64,000 bases of DNA from Arthrobacter tumbae (GCF_016907495.1 NZ_JAFBCC010000001.1:2232001-2296000), one strand, 5' to 3'; positions 34,797-55,258 are shown, numbered from the stretch's first letter. The notes: generated by a model from the letters alone, not told the origin. A program made the numbers and translations.

Positions 34797-36562
34797 TGGC
34801 GAATCCGTTTCAGCTGCATGCCCCGGGCCTTGCGCATGACCCGCATTGGTATCGCAAGGCAGTGTTCTATGAAGTGTTGGTTCGAGGTTTCGCCGACGCA
34901 AACGGCGACGGGTCCGGAGACTTCACCGGCCTGATCGACAAGCTCGATTATCTGCAGTGGCTCGGAGTCGACTGCCTCTGGCTGCCTCCGTTCTTCAAGT
35001 CCCCGTTGCGCGACGGCGGCTATGACATCGCGGACTACTATGACGTGCTCGATGAATTCGGCAGTCTGAGCGATTTCAAGCGGCTGGTAGCCGAAGCCCA
35101 CGCACGCGGTGTGCGCGTCATCATCGACCTTCCGCTGAACCATACGTCGGACAAACATCAGTGGTTCGAGGAGTCACGCACGGATCCGGACGGGCCTTAT
35201 GGTGACTTTTACGTGTGGAGCGACACGGACGAGAAGTACCAGGACGCCCGGATTATCTTCGTTGACACGGAGGAGTCCAACTGGACCTTCGATCCCGTCC
35301 GCCGGCAGTTCTTCTGGCACAGGTTCTTCAGCCACCAGCCTGACCTCAACTTCGAGAACCCCAAGGTGACGGAGGCATTGTTCGACGTCGTGCGCTTCTG
35401 GCTGGATCAGGGAATCGACGGCTTCCGCGCAGACGCCATCCCCTACCTCTTCGAGGAGGAGGGCACCAACTGTGAAAACCTGCCCGCCACCCACACGTTC
35501 CTCAAGGACCTGCGGTCCATGGTGGACGAGAACTACCCGGGGCGTGTGATCATCGCTGAGGCAAACCAGATGCCGGACCAGGTGGTGGAGTACTTCGGCG
35601 ACGACGACGGCGCGGAGTGCCACATGTGCTTCCACTTCCCGATCATGCCGCGGCTGTTCTACGCGCTGCGTGACCAGAAAGCTGCCCCGATCATTGAAAC
35701 GATGGCGGAGACCCCGGACATCCCGGCCGGCGCCCAGTGGGGCACTTTCCTCCGGAACCACGATGAGCTCACGCTCGAAATGGTCACCAATGCGGAGCGC
35801 GAAGCGATGCTCGGGTGGTATGCCCCAGACTCCCGGATGCGCGCCAATGTCGGTATCCGCCGTCGGCTCTCGCCGCTGCTGGACAACTCACGGGCCGAGG
35901 TGGAACTCATCCATGCACTGCTCCTCTCGCTGCCGGGAAGCCCGTTCCTGTACTACGGCGATGAGATCGGCATGGGCGACAACATCTGGCTTGAGGACCG
36001 CGATGCCTCCCGCACACCGATGCAGTGGAATCCGGACAGGAACGCAGGTTTCTCAACCGCAGATCCCGGCAAGCTCTACCTTCCGGTCGTTCAGTCGCTC
36101 GTCTATCACTACAACCACGTGAACGTCGAAGCGCAGCTCGCAAGCTCGAGTTCGCTGCTGCACTGGATGCGGCAGATGCTCGCTGTGCGGCGATCGCATC
36201 CCGCATTCGGTCTCGGCTCCTACCGCAACGTACCCACTGAGGCCGAGCCGGTGCTCGCATTCATCCGTGAGGTCCCGGAGGACAACCCCGAAGGGGAACA
36301 GCCCGAAATCATCCTCTGCGTGTTCAACCTGTCCCAGCATCCGGTGGCTGCACGACTCCACCTGCCCGAGTACTCAGGCAGGGGGCTGCGGGACCTCTTC
36401 GGCGGTACCCCCTTCCCTGCATTCGGTGAGGACGGCGATCTCACGCTGACACTGGGCAGCCACGACTTTTACTGGCTGCGGCTGCGCTCGGCGAGTTCCA
36501 ATGTGGCGTCGCCACTTACCGAAGCCATCCCCGTCATCCCTATCTCGAAGGCAGTGCAGTAA
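34796..36562 (+). CDS. treS: trehalose synthase (maltose alpha-D-glucosyltransferase)
   Basis: A 588-residue GH13_16 isomerase that interconverts trehalose and maltose, feeding maltose to the maltokinase encoded next. Motifs are [36 protein letters not shown], nucleophile Asp in [18 protein letters not shown] (about 214), Glu in [12 protein letters not shown] and [13 protein letters not shown]. The GTG start overlaps the glgE stop by one base, with AGGAGG ten bases upstream. It ends in a normal C-terminal beta domain and is not fused to maltokinase, unlike some TreS proteins; here the kinase is fused to the next enzyme. Confidence 0.95.
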   Translation: MANPFQLHAPGLAHDPHWYRKAVFYEVLVRGFADANGDGSGDFTGLIDKLDYLQWLGVDCLWLPPFFKSPLRDGGYDIADYYDVLDEFGSLSDFKRLVAEAHARGVRVIIDLPLNHTSDKHQWFEESRTDPDGPYGDFYVWSDTDEKYQDARIIFVDTEESNWTFDPVRRQFFWHRFFSHQPDLNFENPKVTEALFDVVRFWLDQGIDGFRADAIPYLFEEEGTNCENLPATHTFLKDLRSMVDENYPGRVIIAEANQMPDQVVEYFGDDDGAECHMCFHFPIMPRLFYALRDQKAAPIIETMAETPDIPAGAQWGTFLRNHDELTLEMVTNAEREAMLGWYAPDSRMRANVGIRRRLSPLLDNSRAEVELIHALLLSLPGSPFLYYGDEIGMGDNIWLEDRDASRTPMQWNPDRNAGFSTADPGKLYLPVVQSLVYHYNHVNVEAQLASSSSLLHWMRQMLAVRRSHPAFGLGSYRNVPTEAEPVLAFIREVPEDNPEGEQPEIILCVFNLSQHPVAARLHLPEYSGRGLRDLFGGTPFPAFGEDGDLTLTLGSHDFYWLRLRSASSNVASPLTEAIPVIPISKAVQ

Positions 36563-39500
36563 TGGCCGAATCCACGTCATCCGTTCCCGAACTGCTTACA
36601 AATTGGATGCCCAGCCAGCGCTGGTTCCCTTCGAAGGGCAGGGAAATCTCCCTGAGCCGCGCCGGTGGTATCCGGCTTGAAGACCCAGCAGCTGAGGTGG
36701 GGCTGGAGGTGCATCTCGTTGCGGTCGAGTCCGGAAGAAGGCTGGACGTCGTCAATGTGCCGCTTACTTTTCGATCGGAGCCTCTTGAAGGGGCCGAATC
36801 GGCGCTTCTGGGGGAAACCGACCACGCCGAACTCGGACGCAGGTACGTCTATGACGGCACCCATGATCCCGTGTTCATCGCCGCGTGGCTCGAGCTCATC
36901 CGAACCGGGGGCGGCACGGATGACGGCCGAACCAGGGCAACATCACTCGGTGGCTTCCCGTCCACCGACGCCGTGGCGCCGTCGGCAGATATCTCGGTAC
37001 TCGGCGGCGAACAGTCAAACACATCGGTTGTTATTTCCTCCGGCGAGACACCGACAATCCTGAAGTTCTTCCGCGTCCTGGCCGCGGGGGAGAGCCCCGA
37101 TGTGCTGGTGAGCGCAAAGCTCACCGATGCCGGTTCCACTGACGTCCCGCAGACTTTTGGTTGGGTGATGGGCAGTTGGCAGGACACCAGGTCCACCGAC
37201 GAATGGGTCACTGGGCATCTCAGCGTGCTTCGCGAGTTCATTCCGGGCAGCAAGGATGCCTGGCGGCAGGCGATCACTGCTCTGGAGGCGGGGCAGCCAT
37301 TCACCACGGAGGCGGGTGAGCTTGGCCGTGTCATCGCACGCATCCACAACCAGCTCGCACATGCCTTCGGGAGCCGCGCCGCAACCGAGCAGGAATCAGC
37401 TGAGTTCAGGGAGTCCCTGGCCAGCCGTATCGAGTGGGCCTGGCGTGAAGCGGGAGCCACCGTAGGGCCGTACGACGAGCAGATCCAGGCGGTCATCGGC
37501 GAAGTGCAGGAGTTGAAAGCGCTCCCGGAACTGCAACGCATCCACGCGGATCTGCACCTTGGACAGATTCTTGCAACCCGCGAGGGTAGCTGGCTCGTCC
37601 TCGACTTCGAAGGTGAACCACTGCGGCCGGCATCCGAACGAAGTGTGCCGGATGTCCCGGTCCGCGACGTCGTCGGGCTTGTACGGTCTCTGGAGTACGC
37701 AGCGGGAGTGGGCGTACATGAAACGGTGGTCCCGCCATCGGCCGCTGAGGCTTGGGCCACGGATTCGGTGGCTGCCTTCCTCGACGGCTATTCCAGTGAG
37801 GCTGGAACAACGGTCGATCGCGCGGGTTCCCTTTTCCGTGCGCTATGGCTTGACAAGGCACTCTATGAGGTGGTGTACGAATTGAGAAACCGGCCAGATT
37901 GGGTGGATGTACCCGTGTCAGCAGTTCGGCGGATGCTTAAGGGCGGCGGTTCCGCCAAGGAGAAAACATTGGATCAGGCCGGCGAAGCGAGCGGGACGGC
38001 CGCGGCGCAGGACCAGGCCACCACGGCGCCTCCCGGTGATCCTATCCAGGTGGATCCGGATGTTCTCCAGCAAGTCTCCGAAGGGCGGTACTATCAACCG
38101 CACGCCGTTCTCGGAGCTCATCTGGACCACCATGGGCACGTGACCATCCGCACCCTTCGCAGGCTCGCGGAACGCGTCACTGTGGTGACCGGCACCGGCC
38201 GGATCGAGCTGAGCCACGAACACAACGGCATCTGGGTTGGCACGGTGGAACCTGAACGGCCGGGACATGTGCCGGACTACCGCCTGGAAGTGGTGTACGA
38301 CGGCGCGCCGCAACTGGTTGATGATGCCTACCGGTTCCTGCCCACTCTGGGCGAGATCGACATGCACCTGCTTGCGGAGGGAAGGCACGAGACCCTCTGG
38401 ACGGCGCTGGGTGCTCATGTGCGCCGCTACGCTTCCACCCTGGGCGACATCGCTGGAGTCAGCTTCGCTGTGTGGGCTCCGAATGCACAATCAGTCCGGG
38501 TCAAGGCCGACTTCAATGGCTGGGACGGTTCGGTCCACGCCATGAGGTCGCTGGGCAGCTCCGGGATCTGGGAGCTTTTCGTTCCGGGCGCAGAGGCAGG
38601 CGCCCGCTACAAGTTCGAAATCCTCGGTCGTGATGGGCAATGGCGTGAGAAAGCCGACCCGATGGCACGGGGTACAGAGATCCCGCCGCTCACCGGATCC
38701 CGGGTTGTGGAGTCACGCTACGTATTCGAAGATGATGAGTGGATCCAAAAGCGGGCCTCCAATGATCCACACAACGGCCCGATGAGCGTCTACGAAGTTC
38801 ACCTCGGGTCCTGGCGTCTTGGACTCGATTACAAACAGCTCGCTGAACAGCTGGTTGAGTACCTGCAGTGGCAGGGGTTCACCCACATCGAGCTTATGCC
38901 GGTCGCTGAGCACCCCTTCGGTGGTTCGTGGGGCTACCAAGTGACGTCCTACTTTGCACCGACGGCCCGGTTCGGCCACCCGGACGACTTCAAATACCTG
39001 GTGGACAAGCTGCACCAGGCGGGTATCGGCGTAATCATGGACTGGGTGCCGGCCCACTTCCCCAAGGACGAATGGGCTCTCGCCCGGTTCGACGGCGACA
39101 CTCTGTACGAGCACGGCAACCCGCAGCTGGGCGAGCATCCCGACTGGGGCACACTGATTTTTGATTACGGTCGGCGGGAAGTGCGTAATTTCCTGGTGGC
39201 CAACGCCCTGTACTGGCTGGAGGAATTCCACATCGACGGGTTGAGGGTCGACGCCGTCGCCTCGATGCTGTACCTGGACTATTCCCGCGAGGAAGGACAG
39301 TGGCAGCCGAACAAATTCGGGGGCCGTGAAAACCTTGAGGCGATCTCGTTCCTTCAGGAGGTCAATGCCACCGCGTACAAGCGTGTGCCCGGCATTGTGA
39401 TGATCGCCGAAGAATCAACAGCGTTCGACGGCGTGACCCGCCCAACAGCGCAGGGCGGGCTGGGATTCGGCATCAAGTGGAATATGGGCTGGATGCACGA

Positions 39501-40218
39501 TTCCCTGCAGTACATTTCCGAGGATCCGATCAATCGGATGCATCATCACGGCAAGGCTACTTTTTCGATGGTGTATGCCTACACCGAGAACTTCATGCTT
39601 CCGATCAGTCATGACGAGGTCGTGCACGGAAAGGGCTCGCTGCTTCGCAAGATGCCGGGTGACCGGTGGCAGCAACTGGCTAACGTGCGCGCCTACCTGG
39701 CATTCCAGTGGGCGCACCCGGGCAAGCAGCTCATCTTCATGGGCACCGAGTTTGCGCAGGAGTCGGAATGGTCCGAGCAGTACGGGCTGGACTGGTGGCT
39801 GTCGGACACTATCCCGCATAAGGGCGTGCAGACCATGGTTCGGTCACTCAACTCGATCTACAGGGATACGCCGGCACTGTATGTGCGGGACAACGATCCA
39901 TCAGGGTTCCAGTGGATTGATGAGAATGACGGTGCCCACAACACCCTGTCCTTCATCCGCTGGGATACCCAAGGCAATCCCCTTGTCTGTGTTGCGAATT
40001 TCTCGGGTTCGCCCCATGAGGGTTACCGGGTGGGCATGCCGTGGTCGGGGCAATGGACCGAACTGCTCAACACGGATGCCGAAGAATACGGCGGATCTGG
40101 TGTACGAAACATGGGCCTCGTTGAAGCCGTCGAAGGAGCGCACCACGGACTGCCGGCGTATGCGGATCTGCGGGTTCCGCCGCTGGGAGTTCTCTACCTC
40201 ACACCGGCCCAGGTCTAG
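36562..40218 (+). CDS. glgB: maltokinase-branching enzyme fusion (Mak/Pep2-GlgB)
   Basis: A single 1218-residue frame with two enzymes. Residues 1-455 are maltokinase, which makes maltose 1-phosphate from maltose and ATP: an N-terminal cap domain, then the kinase motif [10 protein letters not shown] (about 327) and [10 protein letters not shown] Gly/Ala/Gln-rich linker (about 456-498) leads to GlgB (about 499-1218), which adds alpha-1,6 branches: an N1 domain, CBM48 ([20 protein letters not shown]), YEVHLGSWR, nucleophile Asp in [18 protein letters not shown] (about 895), acid Glu in [10 protein letters not shown], and [13 protein letters not shown]. No stop or frameshift breaks the linker. 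The start overlaps the treS stop by one base. Confidence 0.93.
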   Translation: MAESTSSVPELLTNWMPSQRWFPSKGREISLSRAGGIRLEDPAAEVGLEVHLVAVESGRRLDVVNVPLTFRSEPLEGAESALLGETDHAELGRRYVYDGTHDPVFIAAWLELIRTGGGTDDGRTRATSLGGFPSTDAVAPSADISVLGGEQSNTSVVISSGETPTILKFFRVLAAGESPDVLVSAKLTDAGSTDVPQTFGWVMGSWQDTRSTDEWVTGHLSVLREFIPGSKDAWRQAITALEAGQPFTTEAGELGRVIARIHNQLAHAFGSRAATEQESAEFRESLASRIEWAWREAGATVGPYDEQIQAVIGEVQELKALPELQRIHADLHLGQILATREGSWLVLDFEGEPLRPASERSVPDVPVRDVVGLVRSLEYAAGVGVHETVVPPSAAEAWATDSVAAFLDGYSSEAGTTVDRAGSLFRALWLDKALYEVVYELRNRPDWVDVPVSAVRRMLKGGGSAKEKTLDQAGEASGTAAAQDQATTAPPGDPIQVDPDVLQQVSEGRYYQPHAVLGAHLDHHGHVTIRTLRRLAERVTVVTGTGRIELSHEHNGIWVGTVEPERPGHVPDYRLEVVYDGAPQLVDDAYRFLPTLGEIDMHLLAEGRHETLWTALGAHVRRYASTLGDIAGVSFAVWAPNAQSVRVKADFNGWDGSVHAMRSLGSSGIWELFVPGAEAGARYKFEILGRDGQWREKADPMARGTEIPPLTGSRVVESRYVFEDDEWIQKRASNDPHNGPMSVYEVHLGSWRLGLDYKQLAEQLVEYLQWQGFTHIELMPVAEHPFGGSWGYQVTSYFAPTARFGHPDDFKYLVDKLHQAGIGVIMDWVPAHFPKDEWALARFDGDTLYEHGNPQLGEHPDWGTLIFDYGRREVRNFLVANALYWLEEFHIDGLRVDAVASMLYLDYSREEGQWQPNKFGGRENLEAISFLQEVNATAYKRVPGIVMIAEESTAFDGVTRPTAQGGLGFGIKWNMGWMHDSLQYISEDPINRMHHHGKATFSMVYAYTENFMLPISHDEVVHGKGSLLRKMPGDRWQQLANVRAYLAFQWAHPGKQLIFMGTEFAQESEWSEQYGLDWWLSDTIPHKGVQTMVRSLNSIYRDTPALYVRDNDPSGFQWIDENDGAHNTLSFIRWDTQGNPLVCVANFSGSPHEGYRVGMPWSGQWTELLNTDAEEYGGSGVRNMGLVEAVEGAHHGLPAYADLRVPPLGVLYLTPAQV

Positions 40219-40229
40219 CCCGGGAAGGC

Positions 40230-40264
40230 CCCCGGAAGCCGGATTTACAACTCCGCTTCCGGGG
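40230..40264 (+). terminator. hairpin after the mak-glgB gene
   Basis: The 10-base perfect stem CCCCGGAAGC at 40230-40239 pairs with GCTTCCGGGG at 40255-40264 around a 15-base loop. It lies 11 bases after the stop. There is no T-run. The loop holds a TTTACA that may belong to an rrn promoter. Confidence 0.55.
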
Positions 40265-40273
40265 TGCTAGAGT
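40244..40273 (+). promoter_or_regulatory. possible upstream promoter of rrn copy 1
   Basis: TTTACA (40244-40249) and TAGAGT (40268-40273) are separated by 18 bases. This element lies outside the repeated unit, so only copy 1 would have it. Confidence 0.35.
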
Positions 40274-40374
40274 TTATATCCGCGCCGACGATCACTTCGG
40301 ATCAGGCCAACATCCACTACTCGTGAAAATCAGATCCAATTCTGGTTGCAGCGGATCGTGTGTGAAGGGCGGAT

Positions 40375-40403
40375 TTGACGGGGTGGGGTTTGGTGGGTAA
40401 GTT
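40375..40403 (+). promoter_or_regulatory. rrn core promoter, copy 1
   Basis: TTGACG at 40375-40380 and TAAGTT at 40398-40403 are separated by exactly 17 bases, a good vegetative promoter about 230 bases before mature 16S. The spacer differs from copy 2 by one base (G at 40395). Confidence 0.7.
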
Positions 40404-40464
40404 TGAAAAGTTGCTCCGGAGCGATGATGCGGCCTTGAGGGTTGTGTTTGGTGCCGGGTGCTTC

Positions 40465-40490
40465 TGTTGTTTGAGAACTCAATAGTGTGC
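40465..40490 (+). promoter_or_regulatory. boxA-like antitermination element in the rrn leader
   Basis: TGTTGTTTGAGAACTCAATA in the leader matches the boxA-type motif of mycobacterial and other actinobacterial rrn leaders. A related version, GTTGTTTGAGAACTGCATAG, lies in the 16S-23S spacer near 42557-42576; both recur in copy 2 (46966 and 49058). Confidence 0.6.
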
Positions 40491-40635
40491 CATGTTTGTT
40501 GATACCGATTGTTTTTTGATTGGTTGATTTGCTGGTCATCTCACCCCGTGGGGTGGCTGGTTTTTTGGCTGGTTTCGAATTTTGTGCAGCATGGGTTTCT
40601 CTTTTTCCGGGGGGTTCGTGTTGTGTTCGTAGTTT

Positions 40636-45816
<5,181 letters not shown>

Positions 45817-45967
45817 ACAAAACACTTTTATGCTACGCGTCCACTATGCGGTTCCCAACCAACAACCCACCAGGGAACACAACACAACTACATACCACAG
45901 TTGTAACCACACAAGTTTTCCCACCCACACACCAAGCAACACCAGGTGCGCGGGGTCGGGTCACAGG

Positions 45968-46086
45968 GTTACGGCGGTCATAGCGTGGGGGAAACGCCCG
46001 GTCCCATTCCGAACCCGGAAGCTAAGACCCACAGCGCCGATGGTACTGCACCCGAGAGAGTGTGGGAGAGTAGGACACCGCCGGAC
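45968..46086 (+). rRNA. 5S ribosomal RNA, copy 1
   Basis: It begins GTTACGGCGGTCATAGCG and closes with CACCGCCGGAC, which forms helix I with the 5' end. The CCCGGTCCCATTCCGAACC core is typical. The 150-base 23S-5S spacer holds no gene and differs from copy 2 by two one-base indels. Confidence 0.95.
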
Positions 46087-46094
46087 AACACTTA

Positions 46095-46130
46095 AGGAAA
46101 GGCCTCACCGTGACGGTGAGGCCTTTCCTG
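46095..46130 (+). terminator. rrn terminator, copy 1
   Basis: The 16-base perfect stem AGGAAAGGCCTCACCG pairs with CGGTGAGGCCTTTCCT around a three-base loop, nine bases after 5S. It recurs identically in copy 2. Confidence 0.85.
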
Positions 46131-46168
46131 CTTTAACCACCCCGATCAACACCCACTACAGTTCCACT

Positions 46169-46240
46169 ATGGACAGCCTCTTCTCCCACAGCGACGCCGA
46201 CCCCACACACCCGCAACCAGGTGTAGGGCTTGGTCCGTAG
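46169..46240 (+). pseudogene. 5' fragment of the SRPBCC gene, left by the rrn duplication
   Basis: The first 17 codons (MDSLFSHSDADPTHPQP) are identical to those of the intact gene at 52672. The repeat then ends and the frame continues with six unrelated residues to a stop. The fragment keeps the native upstream region but none of the folded domain, so it is a relic of the duplication. Confidence 0.85.
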
Positions 46241-46866
46241 CGGTTTCTTCGAGGCTGCCGGCATGGTGGATGAAAGTATCACCGGTTCATCGACTCAAGG
46301 CGGTACGGGCAAGCGGCGGGATCCGATGGGGCTCCTGGTTCGGGCTCGGTCTGGTTGATAAGCCTGCCTACGTCCGCGGCGATATTGACGTCTGGCTGCC
46401 GAGGCTGTCCAGCCGGACAGACTGATCACACTGGTCGCAGGCGTATGAGTGAGATCTTCCGCACATAGTGGACTGTGCAGCTCGGCCAGGGAAGCAGTTT
46501 GCCCCGGGCGTCGTCATTCTGAGCGTGTCGGGAAGGTGGGCCCGAATCATCCGAAGGAACGCCTTCCTCCATCGTCGTCCGGACCCGCTTGTGGTTGACG
46601 TCACTCCGTTGCACGAACTGCTTGCCCGCTGAAAGTGCGCACCCAGCGGGGCTGGATCCGTGCAAACGCGGGGTTTTTGGGGCCAGGAACCGCTGATTTG
46701 CCCGCCCCCGGATCGACGTGTAATGTTTTCTGAGTCGCCGCGGCCGGGACTGCGAAAGTTACCGGCAAGAGCGACAGACTCCCAACATTATCTGGATGTA
46801 TTCCTTCATGGAGTGCGCCTGGTGTGGGGAGTGGCCACCGTGCCACACTCGCTCAGATGGCCCGCG
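46221..46866 (+). other. unique spacer between the two rrn copies
   Basis: This 646-base stretch is absent from the other repeat flank and holds no recognised gene. A 51-codon frame at 46270-46425 (MKVSPVHRLKAV start, IDVWLPRLSSRTD end) reads protein-like but has no clear ribosome site and no family match. Minus-strand frames of about 80 codons around 46426-46846 overlap each other and look non-coding. It could be decayed mobile or chromosomal sequence. Confidence 0.5.
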
Positions 46867-46875
46867 AGGGCGGAT

Positions 46876-46904
46876 TTGACGGGGTGGGGTTTGGTCGGTA
46901 AGTT
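46876..46904 (+). promoter_or_regulatory. rrn core promoter, copy 2
   Basis: TTGACG at 46876-46881 and TAAGTT at 46899-46904, spaced by 17 bases, repeat the copy 1 promoter. The spacer carries C at 46896 instead of G. The DNA further upstream is unrelated to that of copy 1. Confidence 0.7.
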
Positions 46905-47136
46905 TGAAAAGTTGCTCCGGAGCGATGATGCGGCCTTGAGGGTTGTGTTTGGTGCCGGGTGCTTCTGTTGTTTGAGAACTCAATAGTGTGCCATGTTTGT
47001 TGATACCGATTGTTTTTTGATTGGTTGATTTGCTGGTCATCTCACCCCGTGGGGTGGCTGGTTTTTTGGCTGGTTTCGAATTTTGTGCAGCATGGGTTTC
47101 TCTTTTTCCGGGGGGTTCGTGTTGTGTTCGTAGTTT

Positions 47137-52317
<5,181 letters not shown>

Positions 52318-52470
52318 ACAAAACACTTTTATGCTACGCGTCCACTATGCGGTTCCCAACCAACAACCCACCAGGGAACACAACACAACTACATACCACA
52401 GTTGTAACCACACAAAGTTTTCCCACCCACACACCACAGCAACACCAGGTGCGCGGGGTCGGGTCACAGG

Positions 52471-52589
52471 GTTACGGCGGTCATAGCGTGGGGGAAACGC
52501 CCGGTCCCATTCCGAACCCGGAAGCTAAGACCCACAGCGCCGATGGTACTGCACCCGAGAGAGTGTGGGAGAGTAGGACACCGCCGGAC
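52471..52589 (+). rRNA. 5S ribosomal RNA, copy 2
   Basis: Same sequence as copy 1 at an offset of 6503 bases, the two extra bases lying in the preceding spacer. Confidence 0.95.
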
Positions 52590-52597
52590 AACACTTA

Positions 52598-52633
52598 AGG
52601 AAAGGCCTCACCGTGACGGTGAGGCCTTTCCTG
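52598..52633 (+). terminator. rrn terminator, copy 2
   Basis: The same perfect 16-base hairpin as in copy 1, nine bases after 5S and about 40 bases before the SRPBCC gene. Confidence 0.85.
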
Positions 52634-52671
52634 CTTTAACCACCCCGATCAACACCCACTACAGTTCCACT

Positions 52672-53154
52672 ATGGACAGCCTCTTCTCCCACAGCGACGC
52701 CGACCCCACACATCCGCAACCAGACACCCACCTGACGTCACTCGCTACCGAAGTGTCCGTTCCCCGGAGCCCGAACGAATCATTCGCCGGCTTCACCGAC
52801 GGCATCCATTTGTGGTGGCCCGTTGATCAGACCCGGTTCGGTGAGGGCACCCACCCTGAATTCACCGACGGGGAGCTCTTTGAGGAGGATGCCGCCGGTA
52901 ACTCGGCATCATGGGCAGCCGTGGCAGGAAAGACATCCGGCGGAATACTGGAGCTCACGTGGCATCACCAGGGCAATCCAAACTTCTCGAGCCGTGTCCT
53001 GGTGACCTTCACCCCGGCTGGCGGAAGCACCCACGTGAGCGTTGTTCACGATGGATGGACCGAAGGTGAGCTGGGTCGCGAGCAACGTGCAGCAGCGCCC
53101 GATTGGGCTACCGTATTGGCATCCTATCGGCGCTTCATGGGTGGGGCATCATGA
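52672..53154 (+). CDS. SRPBCC-domain protein, function unknown
   Basis: A 160-residue protein. After a disordered N-terminus (about 1-25), the sequence runs as a helix-grip fold: a first strand (SLATEVSVPRSPNESFAGFT), then HLWWPVDQTRFGEG and the strand-rich part ILELTWHHQGN..SRVLVTFTP, ending in a long C-terminal helix (WATVLASYRRFMGG). This fits SRPBCC/AHSA1-like proteins, which bind hydrophobic ligands or chaperones; no catalytic residue is evident. The ATG at 52672 lies about 40 bases after the rrn terminator, so the gene may be reached by read-through. Its stop overlaps the start of the FAD oxidase (ATGA). The first 17 codons are duplicated at 46169. Confidence 0.75.
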   Translation: MDSLFSHSDADPTHPQPDTHLTSLATEVSVPRSPNESFAGFTDGIHLWWPVDQTRFGEGTHPEFTDGELFEEDAAGNSASWAAVAGKTSGGILELTWHHQGNPNFSSRVLVTFTPAGGSTHVSVVHDGWTEGELGREQRAAAPDWATVLASYRRFMGGAS

Positions 53155-54551
53155 CGGACGACGTTTCGCGCGCGAGTCAGGCTCATATCTCAACCCTCGT
53201 AACGGAGCTGCGCCTCGGAATGGACAGCTCCCGAATCCTGACGGACGGCAGCGCGCTCGTACATTATTCGCGGGATCAGGGCCCTGTCGCGCAGCCGGCG
53301 GAGCCCGCCGTCGTCGTACTGGCGGAGAGTGTCGAGGAGGTCCAGCACGTTGTCCGGTGTGCCCACCGGCTGGGCGTGGCGGTAGTAGCACGCGGCTCCG
53401 GCACGAGCTTGTCGGGCGGCGCCCATGCGGTTCCCGGGTGTATCGTCCTCAGTCTCGAACGGATGAACCGTATCCTCGAGGTGCGGCCGGAGGATGAGCT
53501 CGCCGTTGTTGAGCCGGGCGTAATCAACGCGGACCTCAATCTTGCGGTTGCACCGCACGGCCTGATGTATGCACCCGATCCGGCGAGCCACACCATTTCC
53601 ACACTCGGCGGCAACGTCGCCACCAACGCGGGCGGTCTGCGGTGCGCAAAGTATGGTGTGACTCGTGATTCGGTCCTGGCCCTCGACGTAGTTCTTGCCG
53701 ACGGCGCGCTTATCCATACGGGGCACACAACATTCAAGGGCGTCGCCGGGTATGACCTGACGGCGCTGTTCGTTGGATCCGAAGGTACGCTCGGCATCGT
53801 TGTCGGGATCACGGTGCGCCTGAAGTATCTTCCCGTCGAGATTAGGACTCTCGCTGCGTTCTTTCCCAGCTTTCCGGCAGCCGCCGCAGGCGTTCTCGCC
53901 ATCGGCGCTGCGCGCGTCCAGCCGGCCATTCTCGAACTTCTCGACGGCAGTACACTGGGCATTCTCGATGCCGCGTTCGAATCAAATCTCGCGGCCAGGG
54001 GCGGAGCTCTGCTGCTCGTCCAGACGGACGGTTTCGGAGCGGAAGCGGAATCCGCCGTCGTGCGTGAAGTCCTCACTCGGGCAGGCGCAACTGTCGAGGC
54101 TGAGGACGGCTCGGAAGCCACTATGCTCCTCGACTTGCGGCGAAATGCGAGAGGTGACGGCGTCGACGACGATTTCCGCGTCGGGGAGGACGTCGCTGTT
54201 CCGCGTTCTCAGTTGGTGCACTATGCTGCCGAGCTCGAACGGATGGCCGGCGAACACGAGGTGAGGCTTCGCCTTGTTGCACACGCGGGAGACGGGAACC
54301 TTCACCCAACGTTCTGGGTCCACCGGGACGAGGGCCAGGCAGGAATGCTCAGGCTGCATGCGGCGCTCGATGAGTCCGTGCGGGTTGCGCTTGCGCTCGG
54401 CGGAACGATCACCGGTGAGCATGGGGTGGGGCAGTACAAGCTGCGGTGGCTCGCGTGGGAACAGAGTGCAGAGGTGCTGAGCCTGCAGCGACGGATCAAG
54501 GAGGTGTTTGATCCTCTGGGAATACTCAATCCGGGCAAGGCGATTACCTAG
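53151..54551 (+). CDS. FAD-binding oxidase, GlcD / D-lactate dehydrogenase family
   Basis: A 466-residue flavoprotein of the VAO/PCMH type that oxidises a 2-hydroxy acid such as glycolate or D-lactate. The FAD-binding domain has VVARGSGTSLSGGAHAV and GGNVATNAGGLRCAKYGVTR; the C-terminal oxidase domain has LRLVAHAGDGNLHPTFWV and ITGEHGVGQYKLRWLAWE, with the metal- and substrate-binding His residues. No membrane segment or iron-sulfur domain is present, so electrons probably pass to a separate partner. The ATG at 53151 overlaps the stop of the SRPBCC gene. The exact substrate cannot be set from sequence. Confidence 0.9.
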   Translation: MTDDVSRASQAHISTLVTELRLGMDSSRILTDGSALVHYSRDQGPVAQPAEPAVVVLAESVEEVQHVVRCAHRLGVAVVARGSGTSLSGGAHAVPGCIVLSLERMNRILEVRPEDELAVVEPGVINADLNLAVAPHGLMYAPDPASHTISTLGGNVATNAGGLRCAKYGVTRDSVLALDVVLADGALIHTGHTTFKGVAGYDLTALFVGSEGTLGIVVGITVRLKYLPVEIRTLAAFFPSFPAAAAGVLAIGAARVQPAILELLDGSTLGILDAAFESNLAARGGALLLVQTDGFGAEAESAVVREVLTRAGATVEAEDGSEATMLLDLRRNARGDGVDDDFRVGEDVAVPRSQLVHYAAELERMAGEHEVRLRLVAHAGDGNLHPTFWVHRDEGQAGMLRLHAALDESVRVALALGGTITGEHGVGQYKLRWLAWEQSAEVLSLQRRIKEVFDPLGILNPGKAIT

Positions 54552-54675
54552 ATCGAACCCGAGGGAGCCGTCAGTCGCCGCTACCGTTGCCGGACCTTTC
54601 CGGCAGATAGACTGAATCACGCCAACGCCGCGGAAGAGGCCAGTGGCATCACACCTGAAGAATGGGGAAAAAACC

Positions 54676-55227
54676 GTGTCAGACAACACCACCGGTCAAC
54701 CCGGCAACAATGGCGGCCAGGACGACTCCAGCCGGTACCCGGCGGGCCAGCAATGGCAGCAGCCGACGTCGTCCAGCCAGCCTTCCGGGCAGCAGCCGTC
54801 CGGTTACGGCCAGTCTTATGGCCAGCAGCCGGCGTCGGGCTATGGGCAGGCACAACAGTCCTCACCGTATGGCACGCCAGGCGGCTACGGCGGCGGTTAC
54901 GGTCAGCCGGCGGAGAATCCCGGAAAGACGCTCGGTATCGTCGGTCTCATCTGCTCTATCATTATGCCGATCTCACTGATCGGACTGATCCTCTCGATTG
55001 TCGCCATGGTGAAATCGAAAAAGGCAGGAATGAGCAATGGCTTTGCCCTCGCCGGGATCATCATCGGTGCACTTTTCACGGTGATCGGCATCATTCTCAT
55101 CATTGTGATCATCGCCGGCGTGGTTTTCACCGGACAGGCGTTCGAGTTCTGCCAGAACGCCGGGCCGGGTATCCAGGAGTTCCAGGGCCAGGAGATCGAC
55201 TGCAGCCAGTTCCAGATCAACCCGTAA
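54676..55227 (+). CDS. DUF4190-type membrane protein with a Gly/Gln/Tyr-rich N-terminus
   Basis: A 183-residue protein. The first 85 residues are low complexity, with repeats of the PSGYGQ / YGQQPASGYGQ kind and no Cys. Two membrane helices (about 90-115 and 125-155) follow, joined by the polar loop MVKSKKAGMSNGFALAG typical of DUF4190, where GKTLGIVGLICSI begins the domain. A short extracytoplasmic tail with two Cys (FCQNAG, DCSQF) may form a disulfide. The GTG at 54676 follows GGGGAAA. DUF4190 proteins are common in actinobacteria and of unknown function. A strong terminator follows. Confidence 0.8.
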   Translation: MSDNTTGQPGNNGGQDDSSRYPAGQQWQQPTSSSQPSGQQPSGYGQSYGQQPASGYGQAQQSSPYGTPGGYGGGYGQPAENPGKTLGIVGLICSIIMPISLIGLILSIVAMVKSKKAGMSNGFALAGIIIGALFTVIGIILIIVIIAGVVFTGQAFEFCQNAGPGIQEFQGQEIDCSQFQINP

Positions 55228-55258
55228 CGAATCTGCGGAAACGGCAAGGCATCAACGC

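Noticed and set aside
33333..34901. Minus-strand frame of 522 codons across glgE
   Set aside because: Antisense of glgE, with no recognisable domain and no ribosome site.
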